Shown here piece after piece: positions 11,101 to 24,651 of a stretch of 64,000 nt of DNA. The first letter of the stretch is position 1, and every line of letters starts with the position of its first letter. The notes under the pieces were generated by a model that did no database searches, was not told the DNA's origin, and was given only the letters and a program-made list of their open reading frames with translations. The stretch comes from Archivesica marissinica (lineage: Eukaryota; Mollusca; Bivalvia; Venerida; Vesicomyidae): the NCBI GenBank assembly GCA_014843695.1, contig CM026390.1:12440904-12504903 (forward strand). Direction: 5' to 3'. A program made the translations under genes and the position numbers.

Positions 11101-13990
11101 CCTATGCCAAACAGTGAGCTATGGTGTACTATGCCAAACAGTGAGCTATGTTGTCCTATGCCAAACGGTGAGCTATGATGTCCTATGCCAAACAGTGAGC
11201 TATGGTGTCCTATGCCAAACAGTTAGCTATGGTGTTCTGTGCCAAACATTGAGCTATGGTGTACTATGCCAAACAGTGAGCTATGATGTCCTATGCCAAA
11301 CAGTGAGCTATGTTGTAATATGCCAAACAGCGAGCTATGATGTCCTATGCCAAACAGTGAGCTATGATGTCCTATGCCAAACAGTGAGCTGTGATGTCAT
11401 ATGCCTAACAGTGAGCTATGATGTACTATGCCAAACAGTGAGCTATGATGTCCTATGCCAAACGGTGAGCTATGATGTCCTATGCCAAACGGTGAGCTAT
11501 GATGTCCTATGCCAACCAGTGAGCTATGTTGTAATATGCCAAACAGTGAGCTATGATGTCCTATGCCAAACAGTGAGCTATGGTGACCTATGCCAAACAG
11601 TGAGCTATGGTGGACTATGTTTAACAGTGAGCTATGATGTCCTATGCCAAACGGTGAGCTATGATGTCCTATGCCAAACAATGAGCTATGGTGCCTATGC
11701 CAAACAGTGAGCTATGGTGTCCTATGCCAAATAGTGAGCTATGGTGGCCTATGCCAAACAGTGAGCCATGATGTCCTATGCCAAACGGTGAGCTATGATG
11801 TCCTATACCAAACAATGAGCTACGGTGCCTATGCCAAACAGTGAGCTATGGTGGCCTATGCCAAACAGTGAGCTATGATGTCCTATGCCAAACAGTGAGC
11901 TATGATGTCCTATGCCAAACAGTGAGCTATGATGTACTATACCAAACAGTGAGCTATGATGTCCTATGCCAGCCAGTGAGTTATGATGTCCTATGCCAAA
12001 CAGTGAGCTATGATGTCATATGCCAGCCAGTGAGCTATGATGTCATATGCCAAACAGTGAGCTATGATGTCATATGCCAAGCAGTGAGCTGTGATGTCCT
12101 ATGCCAAACAGTGAGTTATGATGTACTATGCCAAACAGTGAGCTATGATGTCATATGCCAAACAGTGAGCTATGATGTACTATGCCAAACAGTGAGCTAT
12201 GACGTCCTATGCCAAACGGTGAGCTATGATGTCCTATGCCAAACGGTGAGCTATGATGTCCTATGCCAACCAGTGAGCTATGTTGTAATATGCCAAACAG
12301 TGAGCTATTATGTCCTATGCCAAACAGTGAGCTATGGTGTCCTATGTCAAACAGTGAGCTATGGTGTCCTATGCCAAACAGTGAGCTATGGTGGCCTATG
12401 TTTAACAGTGAGCTATGATGTCCTATGCCAAACGGTGAGCTATGATGTCCTATGCCAAACAATGAGCTATGGTGCCTATGCCAAACAGTGAGCTATGGTG
12501 TCCTATGCCAAACAGTGAGCTATGGTGGCCTATGCCAAACAGTGAGCCATGATGTCCTATGCCAAACGGTGAGCTATGATGTCCTATACCAAACAATGAG
12601 CTATGGTGCCTATGCCAAACAGTGAGCTATGGTGGCCTATGCCAAACAAAGAGCTATGATGTCCTATGCCAAACAGTGAGCTATGATGTACTATACCAAA
12701 CAGTGAGCTATGATGTCCTATGCCAGCCAGTGAGTTATGATGTCCTATGCCAAACAGTGAGCTATGATGTACTATACCAAACAGTGAGCTATGATGTCCT
12801 ATGCCAGCCAGTGAGTTATGATGTCCTATGCCAGCCAGTGAGTTATGATGTCCTATGCCAAACAGTGAGCTATGATGTCCTATGCCAGCCAGTGAGCTAT
12901 GATGTCATATGCCAGCCGGTGAGTTATGAACTTATGATGTCCTATGCCAGCCAGTGAGCTATGATGTCCTATGCCAGCCAGTGAGTTATGATGTACTATG
13001 CCAAACAGTGAGCTATGGTGTCATATGCCAAACAGTGAGCTATGATGTACTATGCCAAACAGTGAGCTATGATGTCCTCTGCCAAACGGTGAGCTATGAT
13101 GTCCTATGCCAAACGGTGAGCTATAATGTCCTATGCCAACCAGTGAGGTATGTTGTAATATGCCAAACAGTGAGCTATGATGTCCTATGCCAAACATTGA
13201 GCTATGGTGTCCTATGTCAAACAGTGAGCTATGGTGTCCTATGCCAAACAGTGAGCTATGGTGGCCTATGTTTAACAGTGAGCTATGATGTCCTATGCCA
13301 AACGGTGAGCTATGATGTCCTATGCCAAACAATGAGCTATGGTGTCCTATGCCAAACAGTGAGCTATGGTGGCCTATGCCAAACAGTGAGCCATGATGTC
13401 CTATGCCAAACGGTGAGCTATGATGTCCTATGCCAAACAATGAGCTATGGTGCCTATGCCAAACAGTGAGCTATGGTGGCCTATGCCAAACAATGAGCTA
13501 TGATGTCCTATGCCAAACAGTGAGCTATGATGTAATATGCCAAACAGTGAGCTATGATGTAATATGCCAAACAGTGAGCTATGATGTCCTATGCCAAACA
13601 GTGAGTTATGATGTCCTATGCCAAACAGTGAGCTATGATATCCTATGTCAGCCAGTGAGCTATGATGTCCTATGCCAGCCAGTGAGTTATGATGTCCTAT
13701 GCCAAACAGTGAGCTATGATGTCCTATGCCAAACAGTGAGTTATGATGTCCTATGCCAAACAGTGAGCTATGATATCCTATGTCAGCCAGTGAGCTATGA
13801 TGTCCTATGCCAGCCAGTGAGTTATGATGTACTATGCCAAACAGTGAGCTATGATGTCATATGCCAAACAGTGAGTTATGATGTCCTATGCCAAACAGTG
13901 AGCTATGATATCCTATGTCAGCCAGTGAGCTATGGTGTCCTATGCCAGCCAGTGAGTTATGATGTCCTATGCCAAACAGTGAGCTATGAT
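7819..13990 (+). repeat. 3108-bp higher-order repeat, two tandem copies
   Basis: Variant units, 26-bp units and frame breaks recur at an exact 3108-bp spacing: 8733 and 11841, 9514 and 12622, 10322 and 13430. Block one is about 7819-10926 and block two about 10927-13990. Very few differences are visible (for example 10305 against 13413). Later relatives start near 17670 and 21380, with spacings of 6742, 6716 and 3708 bp for the same markers. Confidence 0.85.
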
Positions 13991-15330
13991 ATCCTATGCC
14001 AGCCAGTGAGTTATGATGTCCTATGCCAAACAGTGAGCTATGGTGTCCTATGCCAGCCAGTGAATTATGATGTCCTATGCCAAACTGGGATCTCATGTCC
14101 TATGCCAAACAGTGAGCTATGGTGTCCTATGCCAGCCAGTGAGCTATGATGTCCTATGCCAGCGAGTGAGCTATGATGTCCTATGCGAAACAGTGAGCTA
14201 TGATGTCCTATGCCAAACAGTGAGCTATGATGTCCTATGCCAGCCAGTGAGCTATGATGTCATATGCCAGCCGGTGAGTTATGAACTTATGATGTCCTAT
14301 GCCAGCCAGTGAGCTATGATGTCCTATGCCAGCCAGTGAGTTATGATGTACTATGCCAAACAGTGAGCTATGGTGTCATATGCCAAACGGTGAGCTATGA
14401 TGTACTATGCCAAACAGTGAGCTATGATGTCCTCTGCCAAACGGTGAGCTATGATGTCCTATGCCAAACGGTGAGCTATGATGTCCTATGCCAACCAGTG
14501 AGGTATGTTGTAATATGCCAGCCAGTGAGTTATGATGTCCTATGCCAAACAGTGAGCTATGATGTCATATGCCAAACTGTGAGCTATTGTTTCCTATGCC
14601 AAACAGTGAGCTATGTTGTCCTATGCCAGCCAGTGAGTTATGATGTAATATGCCAAACAGTGAGCTATGATGTCCTATGCCAAACGGTGAGCTATGATGT
14701 AATATGCCAAACAGTGAGCTATGATGTCCTATGCCAAACGGTGAGCTATGATGTCCTATGTCAAACAGTGAGCTATGGTGTACTATGTCAAACAGTGAGT
14801 TATGTTGTCCTATGCCAAACGGTGAGCTATGATGTCCTATGCCAAACAGTGAGCTATGGTGTCCTATGCCAAACAGTTAGCTATGGTGTCCTGTGCCAAA
14901 CATTGAGCTATGGTGTACTATGCCAAACAGTGAGCTATGATGTCCTATGCCAAACAGTGAGCTATGTTGTAATATGCCAAACAGCGAGCTATGATGTCCT
15001 ATGCCAAACAGTGAGCTATGATGTCCTATGCCAAACAGTGAGCTATGATGTCCTATGCCAGCCAGTGAGTTATGATGTACTATGCCAAACAGTGAGCTAT
15101 GATGTCCTATGCCAAACAGTGAGCTATGATGTACTATGCCAAACAGTGAGCTATGATGTCCTATGCCAAACGGTGAGCTATGATGTCCTATGCCAAACAG
15201 TGAGCTATGGTGTCCTATGCCAAACAGTGAGCTATGTTGTCCTATGCCAAACGGTGAGCTATGATGTCCTATGCCAAACAGTGAGCTATGGTGTCCTATG
15301 CCAAACAGTGAGCTATGGTGTACTATGCCA

Positions 15331-17075
15331 AACAGTGAGCTATGTCCTATGCCAAACAGTGAGCTATGTGTCCTATGCCAAACAGTGAGCTATGTGCCTA
15401 TGCCAAACGTGAGCTATGATGTCCTATGCCAAACAGTGAGCTATGTGCTGCTATGCCAAACAGTGAGCTATGATGTCTATGCCAAACAGTGAGCTATGAT
15501 GTCTATGCCAAACAGTGAGCTATGATGTCCTATGCCAAACAGTGAGCTATGGTGTCCTATGCCAAACAGTGAGCTATGATGTCCTATGCCAAACAGTGAG
15601 CTATGGTGTCCTATGCCAAACAGTGAGCTATGATGTCCTATGCCAAACAGTGAGCTATGATGTCCTATGCCAAACAGTGAGCTATGATGTCCTATGCCAA
15701 ACAGTGAGCTATGATGTACTATGCCAAACAGTGAGCTATGATGTACTATGCCAAACAGTGAGCTATGATGTCCTATGCCAACAGTGAGCTATGATGTACT
15801 ATGCCAAACAGTGAGCTATGATTATGCCAACGTGAGCTATGTGTCCTATGCCAAACAGTGAGCTATGATGTCCTATGCAAACAGTGACTATGATGTCCTA
15901 TGCCAAACAGTGAGCTATGATGTCCTATGCCAAACAGTGAGCTATGGTGTCTATGCCAACGTGAGCTATGTGTCCTATGCAAACATGAGCTATTGCATGC
16001 CAAACAGTGAGCTATGGTGTCCTATGCCAAACGTGAGCTATGATGTCCTATGCCAAACAGTGAGCTATGATGTCCTATGCCAAACAGTGAGCTATGATGT
16101 CCTATGCCAAACAGTGAGCTATGATGTCCTATGCCAAACAGTGAGCTATGATGTCCTATGCCAAACAGTGAGCTATGATGTCCTATGCCAAACAGTGAGC
16201 TATGATGTCCTATGCCAAACAGTGAGCTATGATGTCCTATGCCAAACAGTGAGCTATGATGTCCTATGCCAACCAGTGAGCTATGTTGTAATATGCCAAA
16301 CAGTGAGCTATGATGTCCTATGCCAAACAGTGAGCTATGGTGTCCTATGCCAAACAGTGAGCTATGGTGTCCTATGCCAAACAGTGAGCTATGGTGTCCT
16401 ATGCTTAACAGTGAGCTATGATGTCCTATGCCAAACGGTGAGCTATGATGCCTATGCAATGTCCTATGCCAAACAGTGAGCTATGGTGTCCTATGCCAAA
16501 CAGTGAGCTATGGTGTCCTATGCCAAACAGTGAGCTATGATGTCCTATGCCAAACGGTGAGCTATGATGTCCTATGCCAAACAATGAGCTATGGTGCCTA
16601 TGCCAAACAGTGAGCTATGGTGTCCTATGCCAAACAGTGAGCTATGATGTCCTATGCCAAACAGTGAGCTATGATGTATATGCCAAACAGTGAGCATGTC
16701 CTATGCCAAACAGTGAGCTATGGTGCCTATGCCAAACAGTGAGTATGATGTCCTATGCCACGTGGCTTATGATGTCCTATGCCAGCCAGTGAGCTATGAT
16801 GTCCTATGCCAGCCAGTGAGCTATGATGTCCTATGCCAAACAGTGAGCTATGATGTCCTATGCCAAACAGTGAGCTATGATGTCCTATGCCAAACAGTGA
16901 GCTATGTGTATGCAACTTATGATGTCCTATGCCAACGTGAGCTATGATGTCCTATGCCAGCTGAGTATGTGTCTATGCCACTGAGTATGTGCAGTGAGTA
17001 TGATGTCCTATGCCAAACAGTGAGCTATGATGTCCTATGCCAAACAGTGAGCTATGATGTCTATGCCAAACAGTG
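15331..17075 (+). repeat. Disordered part of the 27-bp array
   Basis: Units here often lack one to several bases (for instance GAGCTATGTCCTATG, GATTATGCCAACGTGAG, AGTATGTGCAGTGAGTATG). Between them are long runs of pure consensus units, such as 16036-16260. Nothing like this occurs elsewhere in the array, where length changes are rare. It is either a decayed stretch or an unpolished assembly patch. Confidence 0.8.
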
Positions 17076-20000
17076 AGCTATGATGTCCTCTGCCAAACGG
17101 TGAGCTATGATGTCCTATGCCAAACGGTGAGCTATGATGTCCTATGCCAACCAGTGAGGTATGTTGTAATATGCCAGCCAGTGAGTTATGATGTCCTATG
17201 CCAAACAGTGAGCTATGATGTCATATGCCAAACTGTGAGCTATTCTTTCCTATGCCAAACAGTGAGCTATGTTGTCCTATGCCAGCCAGTGAGTTATGAT
17301 GTAATATGCCAAACAGTGAGCTATGATGTCCTATGCCAAACGGTGAGCTATGATGTAATATGCCAAACAGTGAGCTATGATGTCCTATGCCAAACGGTGA
17401 GCTATGATGTCCTATGTCAAACAGTGAGCTATGGTGTACTATGTCAAACAGTGAGTTATGTTGTCCTATGCCAAACGGTGAGCTATGATGTCCTATGCCA
17501 AACAGTGAGCTATGGTGTCCTATGCCAAACAGTTAGCTATGGTGTCCTGTGCCAAACATTGAGCTATGGTGTACTATGCCAAACAGTGAGCTATGATGTC
17601 CTATGCCAAACAGTGAGCTATGTTGTAATATGCCAAACAGCGAGCTATGATGTCCTATGCCAAACAGTGAGCTATGATGTCCTATGCCAAACAGTGAGCT
17701 ATGTTGTCCTATGCCAGCCAGTGAGTTATGATGTAATATGCCAAACAGTGAGCTATGATGTCCTATGCCAAACGGTGAGCTATGATGTAATATGCCAAAC
17801 AGTGAGCTATGATGTCCTATGTCAAACGGTGAGCTATGATGTCCTATGCCAAACAGTGAGCTATGGTGTACTATGTCAAACAGTGAGCTATGTTGTCCTA
17901 TGCCAAACGGTGAGCTATGATGTCCTATGCCAAACAGTGAGCTATGGTGTCCTATGCCAAACAGTTAGCTATGGTGTTCTGTGCCAAACATTGAGCTATG
18001 GTGTACTATGCCAAACAGTGAGCTATGATGTCCTATGCCAAACAGTGAGCTATGTTGTAATATGCCAAACAGCGAGCTATGATGTCCTATGCCAAACAGT
18101 GAGCTATGATGTCCTATGCCAAACAGTGAGCTGTGATGTCATATGCCTAACAGTGAGCTATGATGTACTATGCCAAACAGTGAGCTATGATGTCCTATGC
18201 CAAACGGTGAGCTATGATGTCCTATGCCAAACGGTGAGCTATGATGTCCTATGCCAACCAGTGAGCTATGTTGTAATATGCCAAACAGTGAGCTATGATG
18301 TCCTATGCCAAACAGTGAGCTATGGTGACCTATGCCAAACAGTGAGCTATGGTGGACTATGTTTAACAGTGAGCTATGATGTCCTATGCCAAACGGTGAG
18401 CTATGATGTCCTATGCCAAACAATGAGCTATGGTGCCTATGCCAAACAGTGAGCTATGGTGTCCTATGCCAAATAGTGAGCTATGGTGGCCTATGCCAAA
18501 CAGTGAGCCATGATGTCCTATGCCAAACGGTGAGCTATGATGTCCTATACCAAACAATGAGCTACGGTGCCTATGCCAAACAGTGAGCTATGGTGGCCTA
18601 TGCCAAACAGTGAGCTATGGTGTCCTATGCCAAACAGTGAGCTATGATGTCCTATGCCAAACAGTGAGCTATGATGTACTATACCAAACAGTGAGCTATG
18701 ATGTCCTATGCCAGCCAGTGAGTTATGATGTCCTATGCCAAACAGTGAGCTATGATGTCATATGCCAGCCAGTGAGCTATGATGTCATATGCCAAACAGT
18801 GAGCTATGATGTCATATGCCAAGCAGTGAGCTGTGATGTCCTATGCCAAACAGTGAGGTATGATGTACTATGCCAAACAGTGAGCTATGATGTCATATGC
18901 CAAACAGTGAGCTATGATATACTATGCCAAACAGTGAGCTATGACGTCCTATGCCAAACGGTGAGCTATGATGTCCTATGCCAAACGGTGAGCTATGATG
19001 TCCTATGCCAACCAGTGAGCTATTATGTCCTATGCCAAACAGTGAGCTATGGTGTCCTATGTCAAACAGTGAGCCATGGTGTCCTATGCCAAACAGTGAG
19101 CTATGGTGGCCTATGTTTAACAGTGAGCTATGATGTCCTATGCCAAACGGTGAGCTATGATGTCCTATGCCAAACAATGAGCTATGGTGCCTATGCCAAA
19201 CAGTGAGCTATGGTGTCCTATGCCAAACAGTGAGCTATGGTGGCCTATGCCAAACAGTGAGCCATGATGTCCTATGCCAAACGGTGAGCTATGATGTCCT
19301 ATACCAAACAATGAGCTATGGTGCCTATGCCAAACAGTGAGCTATGGTGGCCTATGCCAAACAAAGAGCTATGATGTCCTATGCCAAACAGTGAGCTATG
19401 ATGTACTATACCAAACAGTGAGCTATGATGTCCTATGCCAGCCAGTGAGTTATGATGTCCTATGCCAAACAGTGAGCTATGATGTACTATACCAAACAGT
19501 GAGCTATGATGTCCTATGCCAGCCAGTGAGTTATGATGTCCTATGCCAGCCAGTGAGTTATGATGTCCTATGCCAAACAGTGAGCTATGATGTCCTATGC
19601 CAGCCAGTGAGCTATGATGTCATATGCCAGCCGGTGAGTTATGAACTTATGATGTCCTATGCCAGCCAGTGAGCTATGATGTCCTATGCCAGCCAGTGAG
19701 TTATGATGTACTATGCCAAACAGTGAGCTATGGTGTCATATGCCAAACAGTGAGCTATGATGTACTATGCCAAACAGTGAGCTATGATGTCCTCTGCCAA
19801 ACGGTGAGCTATGATGTCCTATGCCAAACGGTGAGCTATAATGTCCTATGCCAACCAGTGAGGTATGTTGTAATATGCCAAACAGTGAGCTATGATGTCC
19901 TATGCCAAACATTGAGCTATGGTGTCCTATGTCAAACAGTGAGCTATGGTGTCCTATGCCAAACAGTGAGCTATGGTGGCCTATGTTTAACAGTGAGCTA

Positions 20001-23000
20001 TGATGTCCTATGCCAAACGGTGAGCTATGATGTCCTATGCCAAACAATGAGCTATGGTGTCCTATGCCAAACAGTGAGCTATGGTGGCCTATGCCAAACA
20101 GTGAGCCATGATGTCCTATGCCAAACGAGTGAGCTATGATGTCCTATGCCAAACAATGAGCTATGGTGCCTATGCCAAACAGTGAGCTATGGTGGCCTAT
20201 GCCAAACAATGAGCTATGATGTCCTATGCCAAACAGTGAGCTATGATGTAATATGCCAAACAGTGAGCTATGATGTAATATGCCAAACAGTGAGCTATGA
20301 TGTCCTATGCCAAACAGTGAGTTATGATGTCCTATGCCAAACAGTGAGCTATGATATCCTATGTCAGCCAGTGAGCTATGATGTCCTATGCCAGCCAGTG
20401 AGTTATGATGTCCTATGCCAAACAGTGAGCTATGATGTCCTATGCCAAACAGTGAGTTATGATGTCCTATGCCAAACAGTGAGCTATGATATCCTATGTC
20501 AGCCAGTGAGCTATGATGTCCTATGCCAGCCAGTGAGTTATGATGTACTATGCCAAACAGTGAGCTATGATGTCATATGCCAAACAGTGAGTTATGATGT
20601 CCTATGCCAAACAGTGAGCTATGATATCCTATGTCAGCCAGTGAGCTATGGTGTCCTATGCCAGCCAGTGAGTTATGATGTCCTATGCCAAACAGTGAGC
20701 TATGATATCCTATGCCAGCCAGTGAGTTATGATGTCCTATGCCAAACAGTGAGCTATGGTGTCCTATGCCAGCCAGTGAATTATGATGTCCTATGCCAAA
20801 CTGGGATCTCATGTCCTATGCCAAACAGTGAGCTATGGTGTCCTATGCCAGCCAGTGAGCTATGATGTCCTATGCCAGCGAGTGAGCTATGATGTCCTAT
20901 GCGAAACAGTGAGCTATGATGTCCTATGCCAAACAGTGAGCTATGATGTCCTATGCCAGCCAGTGAGCTATGATGTCATATGCCAGCCGGTGAGTTATGA
21001 ACTTATGATGTCCTATGCCAGCCAGTGAGCTATGATGTCCTATGCCAGCCAGTGAGTTATGATGTACTATGCCAAACAGTGAGCTATGGTGTCATATGCC
21101 AAACGGTGAGCTATGATGTACTATGCCAAACAGTGAGCTATGATGTCCTCTGCCAAACGGTGAGCTATGATGTCCTATGCCAAACGGTGAGCTATGATGT
21201 CCTATGCCAACCAGTGAGGTATGTTGTAATATGCCAGCCAGTGAGTTATGATGTCCTATGCCAAACAGTGAGCTATGATGTCATATGCCAAACTGTGAGC
21301 TATGGTGTCCTATGTCAAACAGTGAGCTATTGTTTCCTATGCCAAACAGTGAGCTATGTTGTCCTATGCCAGCCAGTGAGTTATGATGTAATATGCCAAA
21401 CAGTGAGCTATGATGTCCTATGCCAAACGGTGAGCTATGATGTAATATGCCAAACAGTGAGCTATGATGTCCTATGCCAAACGGTGAGCTATGATGTCCT
21501 ATGTCAAACAGTGAGCTATGGTGTACTATGTCAAACAGTGAGTTATGTTGTCCTATGCCAAACGGTGAGCTATGATGTCCTATGCCAAACAGTGAGCTAT
21601 GGTGTCCTATGCCAAACAGTTAGCTATGGTGTCCTGTGCCAAACATTGAGCTATGGTGTACTATGCCAAACTTGAGCTATGATGTCCTATGCCAAACAGT
21701 GAGCTATGTTGTAATATGCCAAACAGCGAGCTATGATGTCCTATGCCAAACAGTGAGCTATGATGTCCTATGCCAAAGAGTGAGCTGTGATGTCACATGC
21801 CTAACAATGAGTTATGATGTACTATGCCAAACAGTGAGCTATGGTGTCATATGCCAAACAGTGAGCTATAATGTACTATGCCAAACAGTGAGCTATGATG
21901 TCCTATGCCAAACGGTGAGCTATGATGTCCTATGCCAAACGGTGAGCTATGATGTCCTATGCCAACCAGTGAGCTATGTTGTAATATGCCAAACAGTGAG
22001 CTATGATGTCCTATGCCAAACAGTGAGCTATGGTGACCTATGCCAAACAGTGAGCTATGGTGGACTATGTTTAACAGTGAGCTATGATGTCCTATGCCAA
22101 ACGGTGTGCTATGATGTCCTATGCCAAACAATGAGCTATGGTGCCTATGCCAAACAGTGAGCTATGGTGTCCTATGCCAAATAGTGAGCTATGGTGGCCT
22201 ATGCCAAACAGTGAGCCATGATGTCCTATGCCAAACGGTGAGCTATGATGTCCTATACCAAACAATGAGCTACGGTGCCTATGCCAAACAGTGAGCTATG
22301 GTGGCCTATGCCAAACAGTGAGCTATGATGTCCTATGCCAAACAGTGAGCTATGATGTCCTATGCCAAACAGTGAGCTATGATGTACTATACCAAACAGT
22401 GAGCTATGATGTCCTATGCCAGCCAGTGAGTTATGATGTCCTATGCCAAACAGTGAGCTATGATGTCATATGCCAGCCAGTGAGCTATGATGTCATATGC
22501 CAAACAGTGAGCTATGATGTCATATGCCAAGCAGTGAGCTGTGATGTCCTATGCCAAACAGTGAGTTATGATGTACTATGCCAAACAGTGAGCTATGATG
22601 TCATATGCCAAACAGTGAGCTATGATGTACTATGCCAAACAGTGAGCTATGACGTCCTATGCCAAACGGTGAGCTATGATGTCCTATGCCAAACGGTGAG
22701 CTATGATGTCCTATGCCAACCAGTGAGCTATGTTGTAATATGCCAAACAGTGAGCTATGATGTCCTATGCCAAACGGTGAGCTATGATGTCCTATGCCAA
22801 ACAATGAGCTATGGTGCCTATGCCAAACAGTGAGCTATGGTGTCCTATGCCAAACAGTGAGCTATGGTGGCCTATGCCAAACAGTGAGCCATGATGTCCT
22901 ATGCCAAACGGTGAGCTATGATGTCCTATACCAAACAATGAGCTATGGTGCCTATGCCAAACAGTGAGCTATGGTGGCCTATGCCAAACAAGAGCTATGA

Positions 23001-23651
23001 TGTCCTATGCCAAACAGTGAGCTATGATGTACTATACCAAACAGTGAGCTATGATGTCCTATGCCAGCCAGTGAGTTATGATGTCCTATGCCAAACAGTG
23101 AGCTATGATGTACTATACCAAACAGTGAGCTATGATGTCCTATGCCAGCCAGTGAGTTATGATGTCCTATGCCAGCCAGTGAGTTATGATGTCCTATGCC
23201 AAACAGTGAGCTATGATGTCCTATGCCAGCCAGTGAGCTATGATGTCATATGCCAGCCGGTGAGTTATGAACTTATGATGTCCTATGCCAGCCAGTGAGC
23301 TATGATGTCCTATGCCAGCCAGTGAGTTATGATGTACTATGCCAAACAGTGAGCTATGGTGTCATATGCCAAACAGTGAGCTATGATGTACTATGCCAAA
23401 CAGTGAGCTATGATGTCCTATGCCAAACGGTGAGCTATGATGTCCTATGCCAAACGGTGAGCTATGATGTCCTATGCCAACCAGTGAGGTATGTTGTAAT
23501 ATGCCAAACAGTGAGCTATGATGTCCTATGCCAAACAGTGAGCTATGGTGTCCTATGTTTAACAGTGAGCTATGATGTCCTATGCCAAACGGTGAGCTAT
23601 GATGTCCTATGCCAAACAATGAGCTATGGTGTCCTATGCCAAACAGTGAGC
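17073..23651 (+). repeat. Further higher-order blocks of the 27-bp array
   Basis: The same marker order returns in the plus frame at 17695-20800 and 21380-23651. Shared rare markers include the TTTAACAGTGAGC unit, the GAACTTATGATGTCC insertion, GCGAAACAG and CTGGGATCTCATG (near 14086 and 20802). The last block is cut by the gap. Confidence 0.8.
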
Positions 23652-24651
23652 NNNNNNNNNNNNNNNNNNNNNNNNNNNNNNNNNNNNNNNNNNNNNNNNN
23701 NNNNNNNNNNNNNNNNNNNNNNNNNNNNNNNNNNNNNNNNNNNNNNNNNNNNNNNNNNNNNNNNNNNNNNNNNNNNNNNNNNNNNNNNNNNNNNNNNNNN
23801 NNNNNNNNNNNNNNNNNNNNNNNNNNNNNNNNNNNNNNNNNNNNNNNNNNNNNNNNNNNNNNNNNNNNNNNNNNNNNNNNNNNNNNNNNNNNNNNNNNNN
23901 NNNNNNNNNNNNNNNNNNNNNNNNNNNNNNNNNNNNNNNNNNNNNNNNNNNNNNNNNNNNNNNNNNNNNNNNNNNNNNNNNNNNNNNNNNNNNNNNNNNN
24001 NNNNNNNNNNNNNNNNNNNNNNNNNNNNNNNNNNNNNNNNNNNNNNNNNNNNNNNNNNNNNNNNNNNNNNNNNNNNNNNNNNNNNNNNNNNNNNNNNNNN
24101 NNNNNNNNNNNNNNNNNNNNNNNNNNNNNNNNNNNNNNNNNNNNNNNNNNNNNNNNNNNNNNNNNNNNNNNNNNNNNNNNNNNNNNNNNNNNNNNNNNNN
24201 NNNNNNNNNNNNNNNNNNNNNNNNNNNNNNNNNNNNNNNNNNNNNNNNNNNNNNNNNNNNNNNNNNNNNNNNNNNNNNNNNNNNNNNNNNNNNNNNNNNN
24301 NNNNNNNNNNNNNNNNNNNNNNNNNNNNNNNNNNNNNNNNNNNNNNNNNNNNNNNNNNNNNNNNNNNNNNNNNNNNNNNNNNNNNNNNNNNNNNNNNNNN
24401 NNNNNNNNNNNNNNNNNNNNNNNNNNNNNNNNNNNNNNNNNNNNNNNNNNNNNNNNNNNNNNNNNNNNNNNNNNNNNNNNNNNNNNNNNNNNNNNNNNNN
24501 NNNNNNNNNNNNNNNNNNNNNNNNNNNNNNNNNNNNNNNNNNNNNNNNNNNNNNNNNNNNNNNNNNNNNNNNNNNNNNNNNNNNNNNNNNNNNNNNNNNN
24601 NNNNNNNNNNNNNNNNNNNNNNNNNNNNNNNNNNNNNNNNNNNNNNNNNNN
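23652..24651. other. Assembly gap (1000 N)
   Basis: The run of N is exactly 1000 long, which is a common placeholder for a join of unknown size. It separates two different tandem arrays, so the order and orientation of the sequence on either side rest on scaffolding and not on read-through sequence. Confidence 0.97.

Larger units (their letters stand above)
6839..23651 (+). repeat. 27-bp satellite array, left block
   Basis: A continuous head-to-tail array of a 27-bp unit (three blocks: GTGAGCTAT, GATGTCCTA, TGCCAAACA). Because 27 is a multiple of three, one frame per strand stays open: V-S-Y-D-V-L-C-Q-T on plus and F-G-I-G-H-H-S-S-L on minus. Open frames reach 585 codons. Occasional 26-bp units (GGTGCCTATG) shift the frame. 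Common variants are GAGTTAT, CCAGCCAG, GGTGTCC and ATATGCC. Units abut without spacers. The array enters the assembly gap at 23652 unfinished. Confidence 0.97.

Noticed and set aside
6839..23651. CRISPR-like array
   Set aside because: Units are joined directly with no spacers, the sequence is eukaryotic, and no cas-like genes exist.
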